Counted from the first letter of the stretch, positions 1-8,818 are shown. The stretch is 64,000 nt of DNA from Sphingobacterium daejeonense (GCF_901472535.1 NZ_LR590470.1:1426001-1490000), one strand, 5' to 3'. Numbers and translations: made by a program. The notes: generated from the sequence alone by a model not told the origin.

Positions 1-302
1 CCATTATTCCAGAAGATAAAGCAAATGACTTAGCTAATAAGCTGCCTGAAGTCCCTGCATCTCCTTCAAATCACTTTGCAAACTTCTTGAAAGCTTGTAA
101 AGGTGAAGAAAAGACCCGATCTTCATTCGAAATAGCAGGTCCGTTGAGCCAAGTATTCTGCTTGGGAGTAATCGCACAAAGATTAAATGGTAAATTCGAC
201 TTCGATCCAGTGAAAAAAGAAATTACAAATGATAAATTTGCAAATGCCTTATTGATCGGACCTCCTCCAAGAACTGGATTCGAACAATACTATAAAGTTT
301 AA
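1..302 (+). CDS. Gfo/Idh/MocA family oxidoreductase, C-terminal end (partial)
   Basis: The reading frame is open from base 3 to the stop at 302, and the 5' part lies outside the window. The visible tail resembles the C-terminal domain of Bacteroidota Gfo/Idh/MocA NAD(P)-dependent sugar oxidoreductases: an SNHFANFLKACKG segment, then a helix with GPLSQVFCLGVIAQR, then a terminal PPPRTGFEQYY. The NAD-binding Rossmann domain is not visible. Such genes often sit beside DUF1080 genes in 3-keto-sugar and glycoside metabolism, which is what follows 26 bases downstream on the same strand. Co-transcription with the next gene is likely. The family call is fairly safe; the substrate is unknown. Confidence 0.75.
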   Translation, partial: IIPEDKANDLANKLPEVPASPSNHFANFLKACKGEEKTRSSFEIAGPLSQVFCLGVIAQRLNGKFDFDPVKKEITNDKFANALLIGPPPRTGFEQYYKV

Positions 303-328
303 TAAATAATCAATCAAATATAATTAAG

Positions 329-1350
329 ATGATCAAACAATTTGCTTACGGTTTAGCCTTTACAAGTATTCTTGGATTAGGCCTGACTTCGTGTCAAAAT
401 GGAACCCAAGAAAAAGCAGAAAATCAAGGGCAAGAAAAAAAGAAGAAGTGGAACATAACCCCGCATCGCAAACAATCCCTGAAGAATCAAAAGACCTTCT
501 GGGACGTTGGGACTTAAATGTCGACAAAAATGGCAAACAAGTGCCTTCTTGGTTAGAAATTAAATTGTCAGGATTCACTACATTGGTAGGTTACTGGGTA
601 GGTGATAGCGGAAGTAGCAGACCTGTTTCCCATATCAAACTTCAAGATGGTAAGTTCTCTTTTGCAATCCCTCCACAATGGGAAGGTGGAAATGGTGATT
701 TTGTAATCGAAGGTGAACTAGCTGGTGCCGAAATAAAAGGTACAATCACAAGCAATAACGGTGAAAAGTATACTTTTACAGGAACTAAAGCACCTTACCT
801 AAACCGTACTGGAGAACCAACTTGGGGAACAGCAGTGGAATTGTTTAATGGTAAAGATCTAACAGGTTGGAAACCATCAAATGAAAACAATAAATGGACA
901 GTTAAAGATGGTATTCTGACAAACGAAGCAGCAGGTGCTAACTTAATTACAGAACAAAACTTCGAAGACTTTAAACTTAACCTTGAATTTAAATATCCTG
1001 AAGGAAGTAACTCAGGCGTTTATTTGAGAGGTCGTTATGAAGTTCAGATCGAAGACTCTCCAAAAGATAGACACCCAGGAAATTTATATTTCGGTGCAAT
1101 CTATGGTTTCCTAACGCCTAATGCATTAGTAACAAAAGGCCCGAATGAATGGAACAATATGGAAATTACACTTGTCGGTAGATTAGTAACTATCTCTATC
1201 AACGGACAAACTGTAATCACTAAACAAGAAATCCCTGGTATTACAGGTGGCGCACTTGACAGTAAAGAAGGCGAACCAGGACCATTGTACATCCAAGGTG
1301 ACCATGGACCAATCGAATTCAGAAAAATTACAATTACACCTGCTAAGTAG
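329..1350 (+). CDS. DUF1080 (3-keto-disaccharide hydrolase-type) lipoprotein, frameshifted
   Basis: The first 35 or so codons from ATG 329 give a lipoprotein signal peptide (hydrophobic stretch ending LGLTSC), so the protein should be exported and lipid-anchored. The frame then breaks at a 7-A run (435-441) and continues in another frame to 1350. The C-terminal half is a typical DUF1080 concanavalin-like fold: ELFNGKDLTGWK, then YLRGRYEVQIEDS, then GPIEFRKITITP at the end. DUF1080 proteins hydrolyse 3-keto-glycosides or bind carbohydrate. The N-terminal half has a separate beta-rich domain. The preceding oxidoreductase supports a sugar-degradation role. The frameshift is probably a homopolymer error, because both sides are well conserved. 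Confidence 0.8.
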
Positions 1351-1402
1351 TATTTAGTATTAAGTAGTTAGTATTTAGACTTCAACCTTTCGTAAAATAG
1401 CC

Positions 1403-1432
1403 GTGGCTGGTGTCCCCACCAGCCACTTTTTT
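1403..1432. terminator. Rho-independent terminator, copy 1
   Basis: A perfect 10-bp stem (GTGGCTGGTG at 1403-1412, CACCAGCCAC at 1417-1426) has a TCCC loop and is followed by six T. It lies 53 bases after the DUF1080 stop codon and probably ends that transcript. Confidence 0.8.
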
Positions 1433-1497
1433 ATTTTCAACCATGCAAAAGTCTAATGTCTTATGTCTATTGTCTATTGTCTATGACTAATACTGCC

Positions 1498-1527
1498 GTG
1501 GCTGGTGTCCCCACCAGCCACTTTTTT
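1498..1527. terminator. Rho-independent terminator, copy 2 (direct repeat of copy 1)
   Basis: The same hairpin, loop and T-run as at 1403-1432 recurs 95 bases further on. The sequence after each copy is also repeated (TTTTCAACCA, then AAAAGTCTAATGTCT), so this is a duplicated intergenic block of about 90 bp. Between and after the copies run short degenerate tandem units of the form TGTCTAA/TGTCTAT (about 1450-1485 and 1547-1577). Confidence 0.75.
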
Positions 1528-1605
1528 ATTTTCAACCAAACAAAAGTCTAATGTCTTTTGTCTAATGTCTAATGTCTTTGATTCCCCAAATTTAATCTCC
1601 CTCTC

Positions 1606-2706
1606 ATGAAAAAAATCAGCTCATTATTTTTAATTGCACTTACGATAAATTTTAATGCTATGACACAAACCAAAAGTTCCGATTTGGAAGTAGTAGCTTC
1701 CTTTGGGAAATCACAACCAATCGGCGTTTCTGTATCCTCTGATAATCGAGTATTTGTTTCTTTTCCTAAGAAAGATCCATATCTTTTTGGGTTGACAGAA
1801 ATTGTCAATGGTGAACGAGTAGCTTATCCAAATAAGGAATGGAATGAAACTGAGGGTGACTACAAAAAACTCTTTTTAAATGTTCAAGATATCTATGTAG
1901 ATACCAAAGATCAATTGTGGGTCTTGGATTCTAAACCAGCATCATCGGGTTCAATATTTGGTTCAGATGGAAAAGACAAAAAGCAAGAAGGACAATTTAA
2001 ATTGGTTCAGATCGATCTCAAAGACAATAAGGTGATGAGTGTATTTACATTCGATGATTTGGATAAAAGTAAATCTGGACTGAATGATGTTCGCGTAGAT
2101 ACAGAAAAGGAACTGGCATACCTGTCAGACCCAGGACAAGCTGCCATCATTGTCCTTGATCTAAAAACTGGTAAAACCAGGAAAGCATTGAGCCAAACAA
2201 AATTTACATTGGCAAAGGAAGATATTGTCTTAAGTTATAATGGGCATGAGATGAGAGATAAAAATGGAAACCCTTTTAAATCCAATGTGAATGGTATTGC
2301 CTTAACTAAGGATAATAAATGGTTTTATTTTAAGCCCATAAATGAATTAAACCTTTATAGGATCGAAACCAAATTCTTAGCAGACTCAACTCTTACTCAA
2401 GATGAATTAATTGCGAAGGTTGAAAATATGGGTGAAGTAGGGGTTACTCATGGACTTGTAGCTGATAAAGAAGGAAATATTTATTTAACGACTTCTTTGG
2501 ATTATTCTGTGAGAAGACTGACGCCAGAAGGCAAGCTTGAAATCGTAGTACAAGATCCTAGACTTTTATGGCCAGATTCATTGGGTGTTGGGTCAGATGG
2601 ATATCTTTATTTTTCCTGCGCACAAATGCAATTGCTGCCACAATGGAATAATGGAAAGGATCTCGTTCAAGATCCATATCAAGTATATCGAATTAAAGTC
2701 TTATAG
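1606..2706 (+). CDS. MRJP / L-dopachrome tautomerase-related family protein
   Basis: This intact 366-residue protein has an N-terminal signal peptide (MKKISSLFLIALTINF), so it is probably periplasmic or secreted. The body is a six-bladed-propeller type resembling the major royal jelly protein/yellow family. Features include PIGVSVSSDNRVFVSFPK near the start, IYVDTKDQLWVLDS at about residue 105, LNDVRVDTEKELAYLSD, HGLVADKEGNIYLTTS and WPDSLGVGSDGYLYF near the end. Bacterial members are mostly uncharacterised and are sometimes called gluconolactonase-like. ATG 1606 is chosen because it starts the signal peptide. The stop codon overlaps that of the convergent Smr gene. Confidence 0.75.
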   Translation: MKKISSLFLIALTINFNAMTQTKSSDLEVVASFGKSQPIGVSVSSDNRVFVSFPKKDPYLFGLTEIVNGERVAYPNKEWNETEGDYKKLFLNVQDIYVDTKDQLWVLDSKPASSGSIFGSDGKDKKQEGQFKLVQIDLKDNKVMSVFTFDDLDKSKSGLNDVRVDTEKELAYLSDPGQAAIIVLDLKTGKTRKALSQTKFTLAKEDIVLSYNGHEMRDKNGNPFKSNVNGIALTKDNKWFYFKPINELNLYRIETKFLADSTLTQDELIAKVENMGEVGVTHGLVADKEGNIYLTTSLDYSVRRLTPEGKLEIVVQDPRLLWPDSLGVGSDGYLYFSCAQMQLLPQWNNGKDLVQDPYQVYRIKVL

Positions 2707-3006
2707 TCCAATTACAACAACGACAATGTCTTCGTTGGAATAGGAGGGGTGATAATGACTTATTGCCCCAGATTGTTTGTAGATCCTTAGTTCATCATAA
2801 ACGGCAGTTTTGAGGATACCTTTGCCTTTGCCATGTATAAATTTTATCTCAGGATATCCCCAATATATAGCGGCATCCAATTGATCTCGCAAATAATCTA
2901 AGGATTCTGCAACTAGTTCATCTAATTCATAGTCTTCAAGATTAGCCAAAAATGACTCAGCATGCAAATCAACAGTCTTATGGGGTTTTGGTAAATTCCG
3001 GGACAC
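2701..3006 (-). CDS. Small Smr-domain protein
   Basis: This 101-residue protein has the Smr signature: an N-terminal VDLHAE corresponding to the LDxH motif, and IHGKGKGILK at about residues 58-67 corresponding to HGxGxG. Smr domains bind or nick branched DNA or act on RNA. There is no MutS2-like or DUF2027 N-terminal part, so this is a stand-alone domain. The start is GTG (3006-3004) without a clear ribosome-binding site, and the frame stays open a little further upstream, so the start is uncertain. Its stop and that of the convergent gene share the bases TTATAG (2701-2706). The family is clear; the substrate is unknown. Confidence 0.7.
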   Translation of the reverse strand: MSRNLPKPHKTVDLHAESFLANLEDYELDELVAESLDYLRDQLDAAIYWGYPEIKFIHGKGKGILKTAVYDELRIYKQSGAISHYHPSYSNEDIVVVVIGL

Positions 3007-3064
3007 TATCTTAGTTATTTTTTATTTTCTTTCTATCTCACATCTCACATCTCACATCTACCCA

Positions 3065-3967
3065 CTATATTCCCCTTCCAATCAAATTCGGAAGTAAAGC
3101 TTTTGCTTCATCGATTTTTTGTTCTTGAAGAAGAGCGATATAGGGTTCTAATTTTTTGTAAGTCTCAGAATTTGGAGCGAAGTCTTTAAGGTAAGTATAG
3201 GCTTCTTGGAAATAAGGAGCTAATTGCTGACTTTCGATTGCAGGAGTATTGTCCATACCGATAGTAAGGGTTCCAAAATATTTATCATATTCCTTCTTAG
3301 CTTTCTCTCCAGCGGTTGTTCCTTTAGTTTTGTTAGCAAAGTCTTCATACCAAATTGTTCGTTGTACAAGCGTTTGAAAAGGAATGGAAATAGCAGCATC
3401 AGCAGCAAACCCTTCCATATTATCTCTCGCTTGTTGCTGAAGGAATATTTCTAAATTAGAAGAAATAAAAGGGTAGAAGTTTTCCTGGAAATAAATTGGA
3501 TTCGCTTCAAGGTCAAACATACCTTCAACTTCTCTTACTCTAAACCCGTTTTTATTGATCTTTTCATAAGCTTGTTCTAGATCTTCAGGAACAGCCGCCT
3601 TACCACCATCAAATTCAACATTGACCAACGGTCTGTAGTTGACATCCTCTTCAAAGGCAGAACGACTACCATACATAGAAACCTTATCTATATAATCCAT
3701 AATTAGGGCAACCCCTTTGTCATTTTGGATACTATCGCTTCTCTGATCGAATAGTTCTTTGAATTTCGCAGTAGCTTTTCCGACACTTTCGATATCTGAG
3801 GAATCAAGAGCTAATATATAATCTTCCAAGATATCCGTTTTGGAAAGGTTATATTCTTCTGGATTTTCAACTGTTGTGGAATCAGTTGCTTGTTCCTCTT
3901 TGTTATTGGAAACACAACCAGTTAATAGCAATGAAAGTAATAAGCAATTTCTAAATAGTTTCGTCAT
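3065..3967 (-). CDS. Hypothetical lipoprotein
   Basis: The protein has 300 residues and an N-terminal lipobox (LLLTGC, cysteine at about residue 18), so it should be a lipoprotein. The rest is mostly helical and acidic (KTDILEDYILALDSSDIESV, DKVSMYGSRSAFEED), with no motif I recognise. Its gene runs convergent to nothing and ends 58 bases from the Smr start; the gap holds a short CACATCT tandem. It is the last core-chromosome protein gene before the tRNA integration site. No function is proposed. Confidence 0.7.
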   Translation of the reverse strand: MTKLFRNCLLLSLLLTGCVSNNKEEQATDSTTVENPEEYNLSKTDILEDYILALDSSDIESVGKATAKFKELFDQRSDSIQNDKGVALIMDYIDKVSMYGSRSAFEEDVNYRPLVNVEFDGGKAAVPEDLEQAYEKINKNGFRVREVEGMFDLEANPIYFQENFYPFISSNLEIFLQQQARDNMEGFAADAAISIPFQTLVQRTIWYEDFANKTKGTTAGEKAKKEYDKYFGTLTIGMDNTPAIESQQLAPYFQEAYTYLKDFAPNSETYKKLEPYIALLQEQKIDEAKALLPNLIGRGI

Positions 3968-4192
3968 AATCGTTTTGAAAATTATGGATTAAGGAATGAG
4001 CTATTCCTGCCCAAATATCGTATTTTAATCCTATTTATTAGTATAAACGTTTAAAACATAGATTATGTGTCCTAACAATTGCAATTTATTAGCATAATAA
4101 TCAATATGTTAATTTATTGTTGGTTTCAACATATGTAAAATATCCTGAAAGATTGTATATTTGTGCCACACAAGACAAAGGTGATACCTTCT

Positions 4193-4266
4193 CGGGGTGT
4201 AGCGTAGCCCGGTATCGCGCCACATTTGGGATGTGGAGGTCGTAGGTTCGAATCCTGCCACCCCGA
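4193..4266 (+). tRNA. tRNA-Pro (anticodon TGG)
   Basis: A full cloverleaf can be drawn. The acceptor stem is CGGGGTG (4193-4199) with CACCCCG (4259-4265), and the discriminator base is A4266. The anticodon stem is CCACA/TGTGG with loop TTTGGGA, giving anticodon TGG at 4227-4229. The T arm contains GGTTCGAATCC. CCA is not encoded. The 3' part of this gene is the attachment site of the mobile elements downstream. Confidence 0.97.
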
Positions 4267-4268
4267 CA
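4246..4268 (+). other. Integration attachment site (attL) inside tRNA-Pro
   Basis: These 23 bases at the tRNA 3' end are repeated exactly at 53698-53720, and the last 18 (AATCCTGCCACCCCGACA) also at 26126-26143. Bacteroidota tyrosine integrases commonly use tRNA 3' ends. An integrase gene begins about 290 bases to the right. The tRNA gene itself is intact here. Confidence 0.9.
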
Positions 4269-4271
4269 GAG

Positions 4272-4387
4272 AAGCCTACAAAGGCGGTCAAAAACCCTCT
4301 AATCGTATGATTAGAGGGTTTTTTCTTTTTTTTCTACCCCAAATTGTTCAAGTAAAACCAAAGAAAAGGTGACCTATTCGGTTACCT
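4272..4387 (+). repeat. Left-end direct repeats of element 1 (candidate integrase arm sites)
   Basis: Two blocks recur at the right end of element 1. AAGCCTACAAAGGCGGT at 4272-4288 matches 26022-26038. A 23-base block at 4365-4387 (core GGTGACCTATTCGGTTACCT) matches 26045-26067 exactly. The second block contains the inverted repeat GGT(G)ACC...GGTTACC. Repeats just inside both ends of an integrated element fit arm-type integrase or excisionase sites; this role is inferred. Confidence 0.6.
4292..4321 (+). terminator. Rho-independent terminator after tRNA-Pro/att
   Basis: A 13-bp stem (AAACCCTCTAATC with GATTAGAGGGTTT) around a GTAT loop is followed by a T-rich run. A similar but not identical hairpin follows the att copy at 53698. 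Confidence 0.85.
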
Positions 4388-4553
4388 GTTTTCTATTCCT
4401 AATTTTGGGTCACCGGAACGGGCTCAAACAATTAAAAATCAGCTTGTTGTACCTGTTTATTTTATTGCTTTTTGTAGCCGTTTGATAAAGGGTTTTTGCC
4501 GATTGGTGACCCTTTTCATATCAAACCCAATCAGATAGCACCAAAATACGGAT

Positions 4554-5813
4554 ATGCAACCATTAAAATTAATTGATATGAACACACAGCATTGCACATT
4601 CGGGGTAATCTTCTACCTCAAGAAACAGAAAACGACAGCAGAGGGAAAAGCACCTATCTATGCAAGGGTAACGGTGAACGGCAAACGTACGGAAATATCC
4701 GTCAAACGTTCCATTGCCCTATCGGGATGGGATGTAAAGAAAGGTTTGGCAAAAGGAAGCCGTCAAGAGACGGCAGAGCTTAACCGCTTCCTTGACCGCT
4801 TTAAGGCAAAAATCATTGATGCCTACCAAGAATTGGTGTTGTCGGGGAGTATGGTAGACGGTGCGGTCATCCGTGAGCGTGTAACGGGGGCTTCAAAATC
4901 AGAGCCAACGCTCGGCAGTCTGATGGAGTACCATAATAATGAGCAGGGGAGCAAACTTGCACACGGTACGATGAAGAACTATTATACCACGCAAAGCTAT
5001 ATCAAACGCTTTCTGAAAGAAAAGTACCGCCGTACAGATATATCACTTTCGGAACTAAGCTATACGTTTATCTCCGATTTTGAACATTACCTGCGTACCT
5101 ATAAACCGAAAGACCACCATAGACCGTTGAACAACAACGGTATCATGAAGCACATCGAGCGTCTCCGCAAGATGGTAAACATGGCGGTCACAATGGATTG
5201 GCTTGCAAAAGACCCGTTTGCGAAGTTTAGGAAACATTTTGACAAAGTGGAACGTGAAAGCCTAACAAAGCAGGAGCTTGCCAAGCTCGAGAAGAAACGG
5301 TTTAGGGTTGAGCGTTTGCAACAGGTATTGGATATGTTCCTGTTCAGTTGCTACACGGGGCTTGCCTATATTGACCTTGCCGAACTTACGCCCGATAACA
5401 TCATCACGGGCATAGATGGTAACCTCTGGATATTTACGAGCAGGGCAAAGACCGACACGAGTGTTCGTATCCCCCTATTGCCAAAGGCAAGGGAACTGAT
5501 GGAAAAATATAGCGATGACCCAAGAGCGGTGACTAACGAAACGGTATTCCCTGTCATTTCCAATCAACGGATGAACGGCTACCTAAAGGAGATAGCAGAG
5601 ATATGCGAAATAAGCAAAGACCTTACGTTCCATATCGCACGGCACACGTTTGCCACTACGGTCACATTGAGCAACGGCGTACCCATTGAATCGGTGAGCA
5701 AGATGCTCGGACACACGAGCATCCGAACCACACAGATTTATGCCAAAGTAGTGGAAAGCAAATTGAGCGAGGATATGGGCAGGTTACAGGAGCGTATGGC
5801 ATCGGGAAGCTGA
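4554..5813 (+). CDS. int: Tyrosine recombinase/integrase of element 1
   Basis: This intact 419-residue integrase has an N-terminal Arm-binding domain (FYLKKQKTTAEGKAPIYARV), a SAM-like core-binding domain (about 110-215) and a C-terminal catalytic domain. Catalytic motifs seen are HIARHTF (HxxR), LGHTSIRTTQIYAK with the second His and the nucleophilic Tyr, and the beta-hairpin Lys region. The first Arg is replaced in CYTGLAYIDL, as is known for IntDOT-type Bacteroides integrases. An alternative start is ATG 4578. It lies next to the tRNA-Pro att site and should catalyse integration and excision of element 1. A frameshifted close relative is at 54010. Confidence 0.93.
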   Translation: MQPLKLIDMNTQHCTFGVIFYLKKQKTTAEGKAPIYARVTVNGKRTEISVKRSIALSGWDVKKGLAKGSRQETAELNRFLDRFKAKIIDAYQELVLSGSMVDGAVIRERVTGASKSEPTLGSLMEYHNNEQGSKLAHGTMKNYYTTQSYIKRFLKEKYRRTDISLSELSYTFISDFEHYLRTYKPKDHHRPLNNNGIMKHIERLRKMVNMAVTMDWLAKDPFAKFRKHFDKVERESLTKQELAKLEKKRFRVERLQQVLDMFLFSCYTGLAYIDLAELTPDNIITGIDGNLWIFTSRAKTDTSVRIPLLPKARELMEKYSDDPRAVTNETVFPVISNQRMNGYLKEIAEICEISKDLTFHIARHTFATTVTLSNGVPIESVSKMLGHTSIRTTQIYAKVVESKLSEDMGRLQERMASGS

Positions 5814-5919
5814 AAAGACCGCCATTCCCCAAAAAAACCTCAAATTCAGTATATTTGTTAGAGACGGTGCGTTTGTACTGTCTCTTTTTTAGTGTTTAAA
5901 GTATACAAAGTGATTTACC

Positions 5920-6699
5920 ATGAGAGATACTTATTTTAAAGCCCGCCGACCATTTAGTGGAAGAAAACACCTCTACGATATCGGTAATCCCATTGGTTCT
6001 TGGAAGAACTATGATGACAACCATTTCCTTGCCAGACTGTACGAAATAGGTAACGAAGAACAGGAACAATATTACCGTTATCACATGCAACATGCCGTAA
6101 ATACGGGCAAATGTTCCGAAGCAGAGTTTTATGAACACGTAAGGGAAATAGTGTCCGACCATATCGAAGCTATCAGAAAGGAATCCCCTTTTTCGAGTAA
6201 ACATGCACGTAATCGTGTCCACCTCAAATGTCTACGGACTTTCCGAGATTATCTCATATCCATAAACACTTACGGATACCGTGACCCTGTTGATATTACC
6301 ATTACACGTTATGATATGGAGATTGCTTCTCTGAAAAAGCAACTTGCAGATAAGGACGAGGAACTTGCAACGCAGAACGAAAAACTTGAAAAATTGAAGA
6401 TATACGAAAGCAAGTATAAAGTGAAAATAACAAATGGGTATTTGAGTACCTTTTTAGATCTCATACACCAATTTCGTGAAATCAGAACCCCTAACGAAAA
6501 TGGTGTGCGTATTTTGAGTGCGTCTACGGAAATGGTATGGGCAAAGATGATATGTAAATATTTCCAACACGGCGAGGATACACTCAACATTGAAACCATA
6601 AGGAGCAGATTTACTGCAGATAAAGAAAAACGAGGTGCAAAATACCGCCCGATAAGGGAAAAGGACAAGTTTTTCAAGATTGTACCCGAAGAAGATTAG
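5920..6699 (+). CDS. Hypothetical protein with coiled coil, integrase-linked
   Basis: The product has 259 residues. The N-terminal half is rich in aromatic and charged residues (SWKNYDDNHFLARLYEIGNE). The middle has a predicted coiled coil at about residues 130-160 (SLKKQLADKDEELATQNEKL). The C-terminus is basic, with YRPIREKDKFFKI. No known domain is recognised. It follows the integrase by about 100 bases on the same strand, so it is probably an element backbone gene rather than cargo. A role in excision or regulation is possible but not shown. Confidence 0.6.
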   Translation: MRDTYFKARRPFSGRKHLYDIGNPIGSWKNYDDNHFLARLYEIGNEEQEQYYRYHMQHAVNTGKCSEAEFYEHVREIVSDHIEAIRKESPFSSKHARNRVHLKCLRTFRDYLISINTYGYRDPVDITITRYDMEIASLKKQLADKDEELATQNEKLEKLKIYESKYKVKITNGYLSTFLDLIHQFREIRTPNENGVRILSASTEMVWAKMICKYFQHGEDTLNIETIRSRFTADKEKRGAKYRPIREKDKFFKIVPEED

Positions 6700-6784
6700 T
6701 GGTTTAATAGTATATTTACTATTCTCAGTATAATCAAAAAAAGGTTATAACCTTTAAAGTGGAAGCATTAAAAGTAAATGGAAT

Positions 6785-7669
6785 ATGTTGACATACAACG
6801 AGCTTATCGAATTGAGGAAAAAATTGGCTAATGAAGAGATTACGTTAGAACTTGCAAAGGAATTGTATTGGAAAGATTATAAAGAGGGAAAACGAGCGTG
6901 GCATACAAGAGATTGGAAAGAAAGAAGAATTAAAGTTATCAAAGAAAAGTGCGAAGTATGTGATAGCAGAGAAACACTAACAATACAGCATCTTTCCCAC
7001 CCAAGAAAATATGCCGAATATGAAAGAGAGGTAATCAGAAAATATGCTCAAATTTTCAAGGATTCTAACACCGCTGTCGATAAAAGTGAATTTAGGAAAC
7101 ACATAATAAAAAATTATGATTATGAGCCTGTTCCTTTGTGTCCAAATTGTGGGGATAACCGCCCTAACAAGAGAGTGAGAAAACTTCCGCAATATCGTTG
7201 TACCGAATGCCGACACGAATTTGATGAACCAATTTATAAGTCGGTAGATGAACTTATCGCAACTTTTTATGAAAATGAAGAAGCGTTTGAAGTTCGTGAT
7301 AAATGTTTCGTATCAAAAGACAAATGGAGAAATCAGCATAACTTATCGCAAGTAAAGTATTGGTTGCAAAGAGAAATGGCAAAAAACAAAGATATTGTAA
7401 TGATTGGGAAAGAAGCCTTTTTATTCTATTTAGACGACAACATAAAATATCTTTCTTTCGAGGATACAATTACTGCTTGTAAAAGATGCGCATCTAACTT
7501 TGATTTAAACAACATGGAGCTATGCCCCAAGTGTAAAGAGCATTACAAAGGTATTCAGTATCCAACATGTATTCAATGCTTGCCCGAAGAAAAGCGAAAA
7601 GTAGCATTGGAAAACATTGAATTTGGAAAAGAATGGCGAGCCATGCATAAAAGTCTTGGGATAGATTGA
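6785..7669 (+). CDS. HNH-like / multi-zinc-ribbon protein
   Basis: The 294-residue protein has several CxxC pairs. CEVCDSRETLTIQHLSHPRK at about residues 57-76 resembles an HNH core with its first Cys pair and an IQHL histidine. CPNCGDNRPNK with CTECRHEF at about 118-148 forms a zinc ribbon. CKRC...CPKC...CIQC follows near the C-terminus. HNH proteins of this kind are often nucleases of defence or mobile systems. The TTGACATACAAC context leaves ATG 6788 as the likely start in place of TTG 6785. Base composition is more AT-rich than the integrase, as expected for cargo. Nuclease activity is inferred. Confidence 0.55.
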   Translation: MLTYNELIELRKKLANEEITLELAKELYWKDYKEGKRAWHTRDWKERRIKVIKEKCEVCDSRETLTIQHLSHPRKYAEYEREVIRKYAQIFKDSNTAVDKSEFRKHIIKNYDYEPVPLCPNCGDNRPNKRVRKLPQYRCTECRHEFDEPIYKSVDELIATFYENEEAFEVRDKCFVSKDKWRNQHNLSQVKYWLQREMAKNKDIVMIGKEAFLFYLDDNIKYLSFEDTITACKRCASNFDLNNMELCPKCKEHYKGIQYPTCIQCLPEEKRKVALENIEFGKEWRAMHKSLGID

Positions 7670-7703
7670 ATAGCGTCAAGATATGACAAAAAGAATATCG
7701 TAA

Positions 7704-8357
7704 ATGAACTACTCTAATAATAAAAAGATTCTAAAATCATTTTATGACCAAAATGGGCTTTTAAGCAAGTTTGACAAAGACAGCATTTACTTAGAAGAAG
7801 CGTTCAATGATATATATAGAATTTGGCTTAATAACTTTAAACAAATCGAATCAGTAAATTATTTGATGCTTGCAGAAGCACCACTTTGGGGAATAGACAA
7901 AAAATATATCTATAATCCAAATACAAACAACTCTCAATTTTTCTATCGAAGTGATTTGGGGGATATATTAAATAAACATATAACCGACAAAAGAGAGTTC
8001 ATTACTGTTTGTAATGAAATAGGATTACTTGTTGTGGATATTTCGCCATTCCCACTTAATCCAAACTATACCGCCATAAACTATCGTAGTTTGAAAACGG
8101 CACAATATCAACAATTGGTTAACTTGACAATACCAACATTTTTTGAGGAAAAAATCAAATTGGTTGCAGACAAGAAATCAGCAAACATCAAAACTTTCTT
8201 TCGTTATGCAAGAGTTAAAAATAGCTTTGGAAGCATTGTTTCAAGGGTACTTATAGATAATAAAATTATCAAAACACAAAATGATATTGGCGACATTTCC
8301 AAAAATGGTGGAGGTATTGACAAATCAAAACTTAAACAAATAATCGAGTGGACATAG
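7704..8357 (+). CDS. Hypothetical cargo protein, partner of the HNH-like gene
   Basis: The 217-residue product is not recognised with confidence. It contains NYLMLAEAPLWGIDKKYIYN at about residues 52-71 and VDISPFPLNPNYTAINYRSL at about 110-130. That spacing faintly recalls uracil-DNA-glycosylase-like folds (GEAPG-like loop, then a second loop), but the catalytic residues cannot be placed. It begins 35 bases after the HNH-like gene on the same strand, shares its AT-rich composition, and no further gene follows for 180 bases. The two therefore look like a two-gene cargo unit. Confidence 0.5.
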   Translation: MNYSNNKKILKSFYDQNGLLSKFDKDSIYLEEAFNDIYRIWLNNFKQIESVNYLMLAEAPLWGIDKKYIYNPNTNNSQFFYRSDLGDILNKHITDKREFITVCNEIGLLVVDISPFPLNPNYTAINYRSLKTAQYQQLVNLTIPTFFEEKIKLVADKKSANIKTFFRYARVKNSFGSIVSRVLIDNKIIKTQNDIGDISKNGGGIDKSKLKQIIEWT

Positions 8358-8473
8358 ACCTAAACCATTAGTCTTCCTTTTTTTACCATATACACTCTTC
8401 CAAAATTGACCAAACGCCTATAATGGTCATCCTCTGAACAGCTTTATCCCATTCCTTTGTACCAAAAGCGGTC

Positions 8474-8494
8474 GGAAACATACCGTTTGTTTCC
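8474..8494. promoter_or_regulatory. Small hairpin upstream of the excisionase-like gene
   Basis: GGAAACA (8474-8480) pairs with TGTTTCC (8488-8494) in the gap 8358-8539, which otherwise shows no gene. An unusually strong ribosome-binding site (AAAGGAGG) sits at about 8529-8536 before ATG 8540. The hairpin could be an operator or a leader structure. Confidence 0.35.
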
Positions 8495-8539
8495 GTTAGC
8501 CTAATAACAGATTTTTAACGATAACACAAAGGAGGAAAG

Positions 8540-8818
8540 ATGAATGTAGAGCTTATCACGAGGGATGACCTCGAAAAATTCAAAAAGGAGCTGTTGGAAG
8601 AAATCAGAAAGCACAGCCCCCACCCAAGAAAACACGGACACGAGCCGAGGGCATGGCTCAAAAGCTACGAGGTACGCAAGTTGCTCGGCATATCAGCAGG
8701 CACGTTGCAGAACCTACGTGTGAACGGTACATTGCCGTTCAAGAAAATCGGCGGACTGATGTACTACAAGTACGAGGATATCCAAAAGCTGATGGAGGGG
8801 GGCGAAGATGGAGAATAG
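8540..8818 (+). CDS. Helix-turn-helix excisionase-family protein
   Basis: The product has 92 residues. It opens with a charged helix (DDLEKFKKELLEEIRKH), followed by a winged-helix MerR/excisionase-type domain: WLKSYEVRKLLGISAGTLQ for the HTH, then LRVNGTLPFKKIGGLMYYKY for the wing, then EDIQKLME. Such proteins act as excision factors or regulators of mobilisation genes. It is the first gene of the mob module and has a strong Shine-Dalgarno sequence. A close paralogue lies at 55475 in element 3, again shortly after an integrase. The family call is firm; Xis versus regulator is open. Confidence 0.8.
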   Translation: MNVELITRDDLEKFKKELLEEIRKHSPHPRKHGHEPRAWLKSYEVRKLLGISAGTLQNLRVNGTLPFKKIGGLMYYKYEDIQKLMEGGEDGE

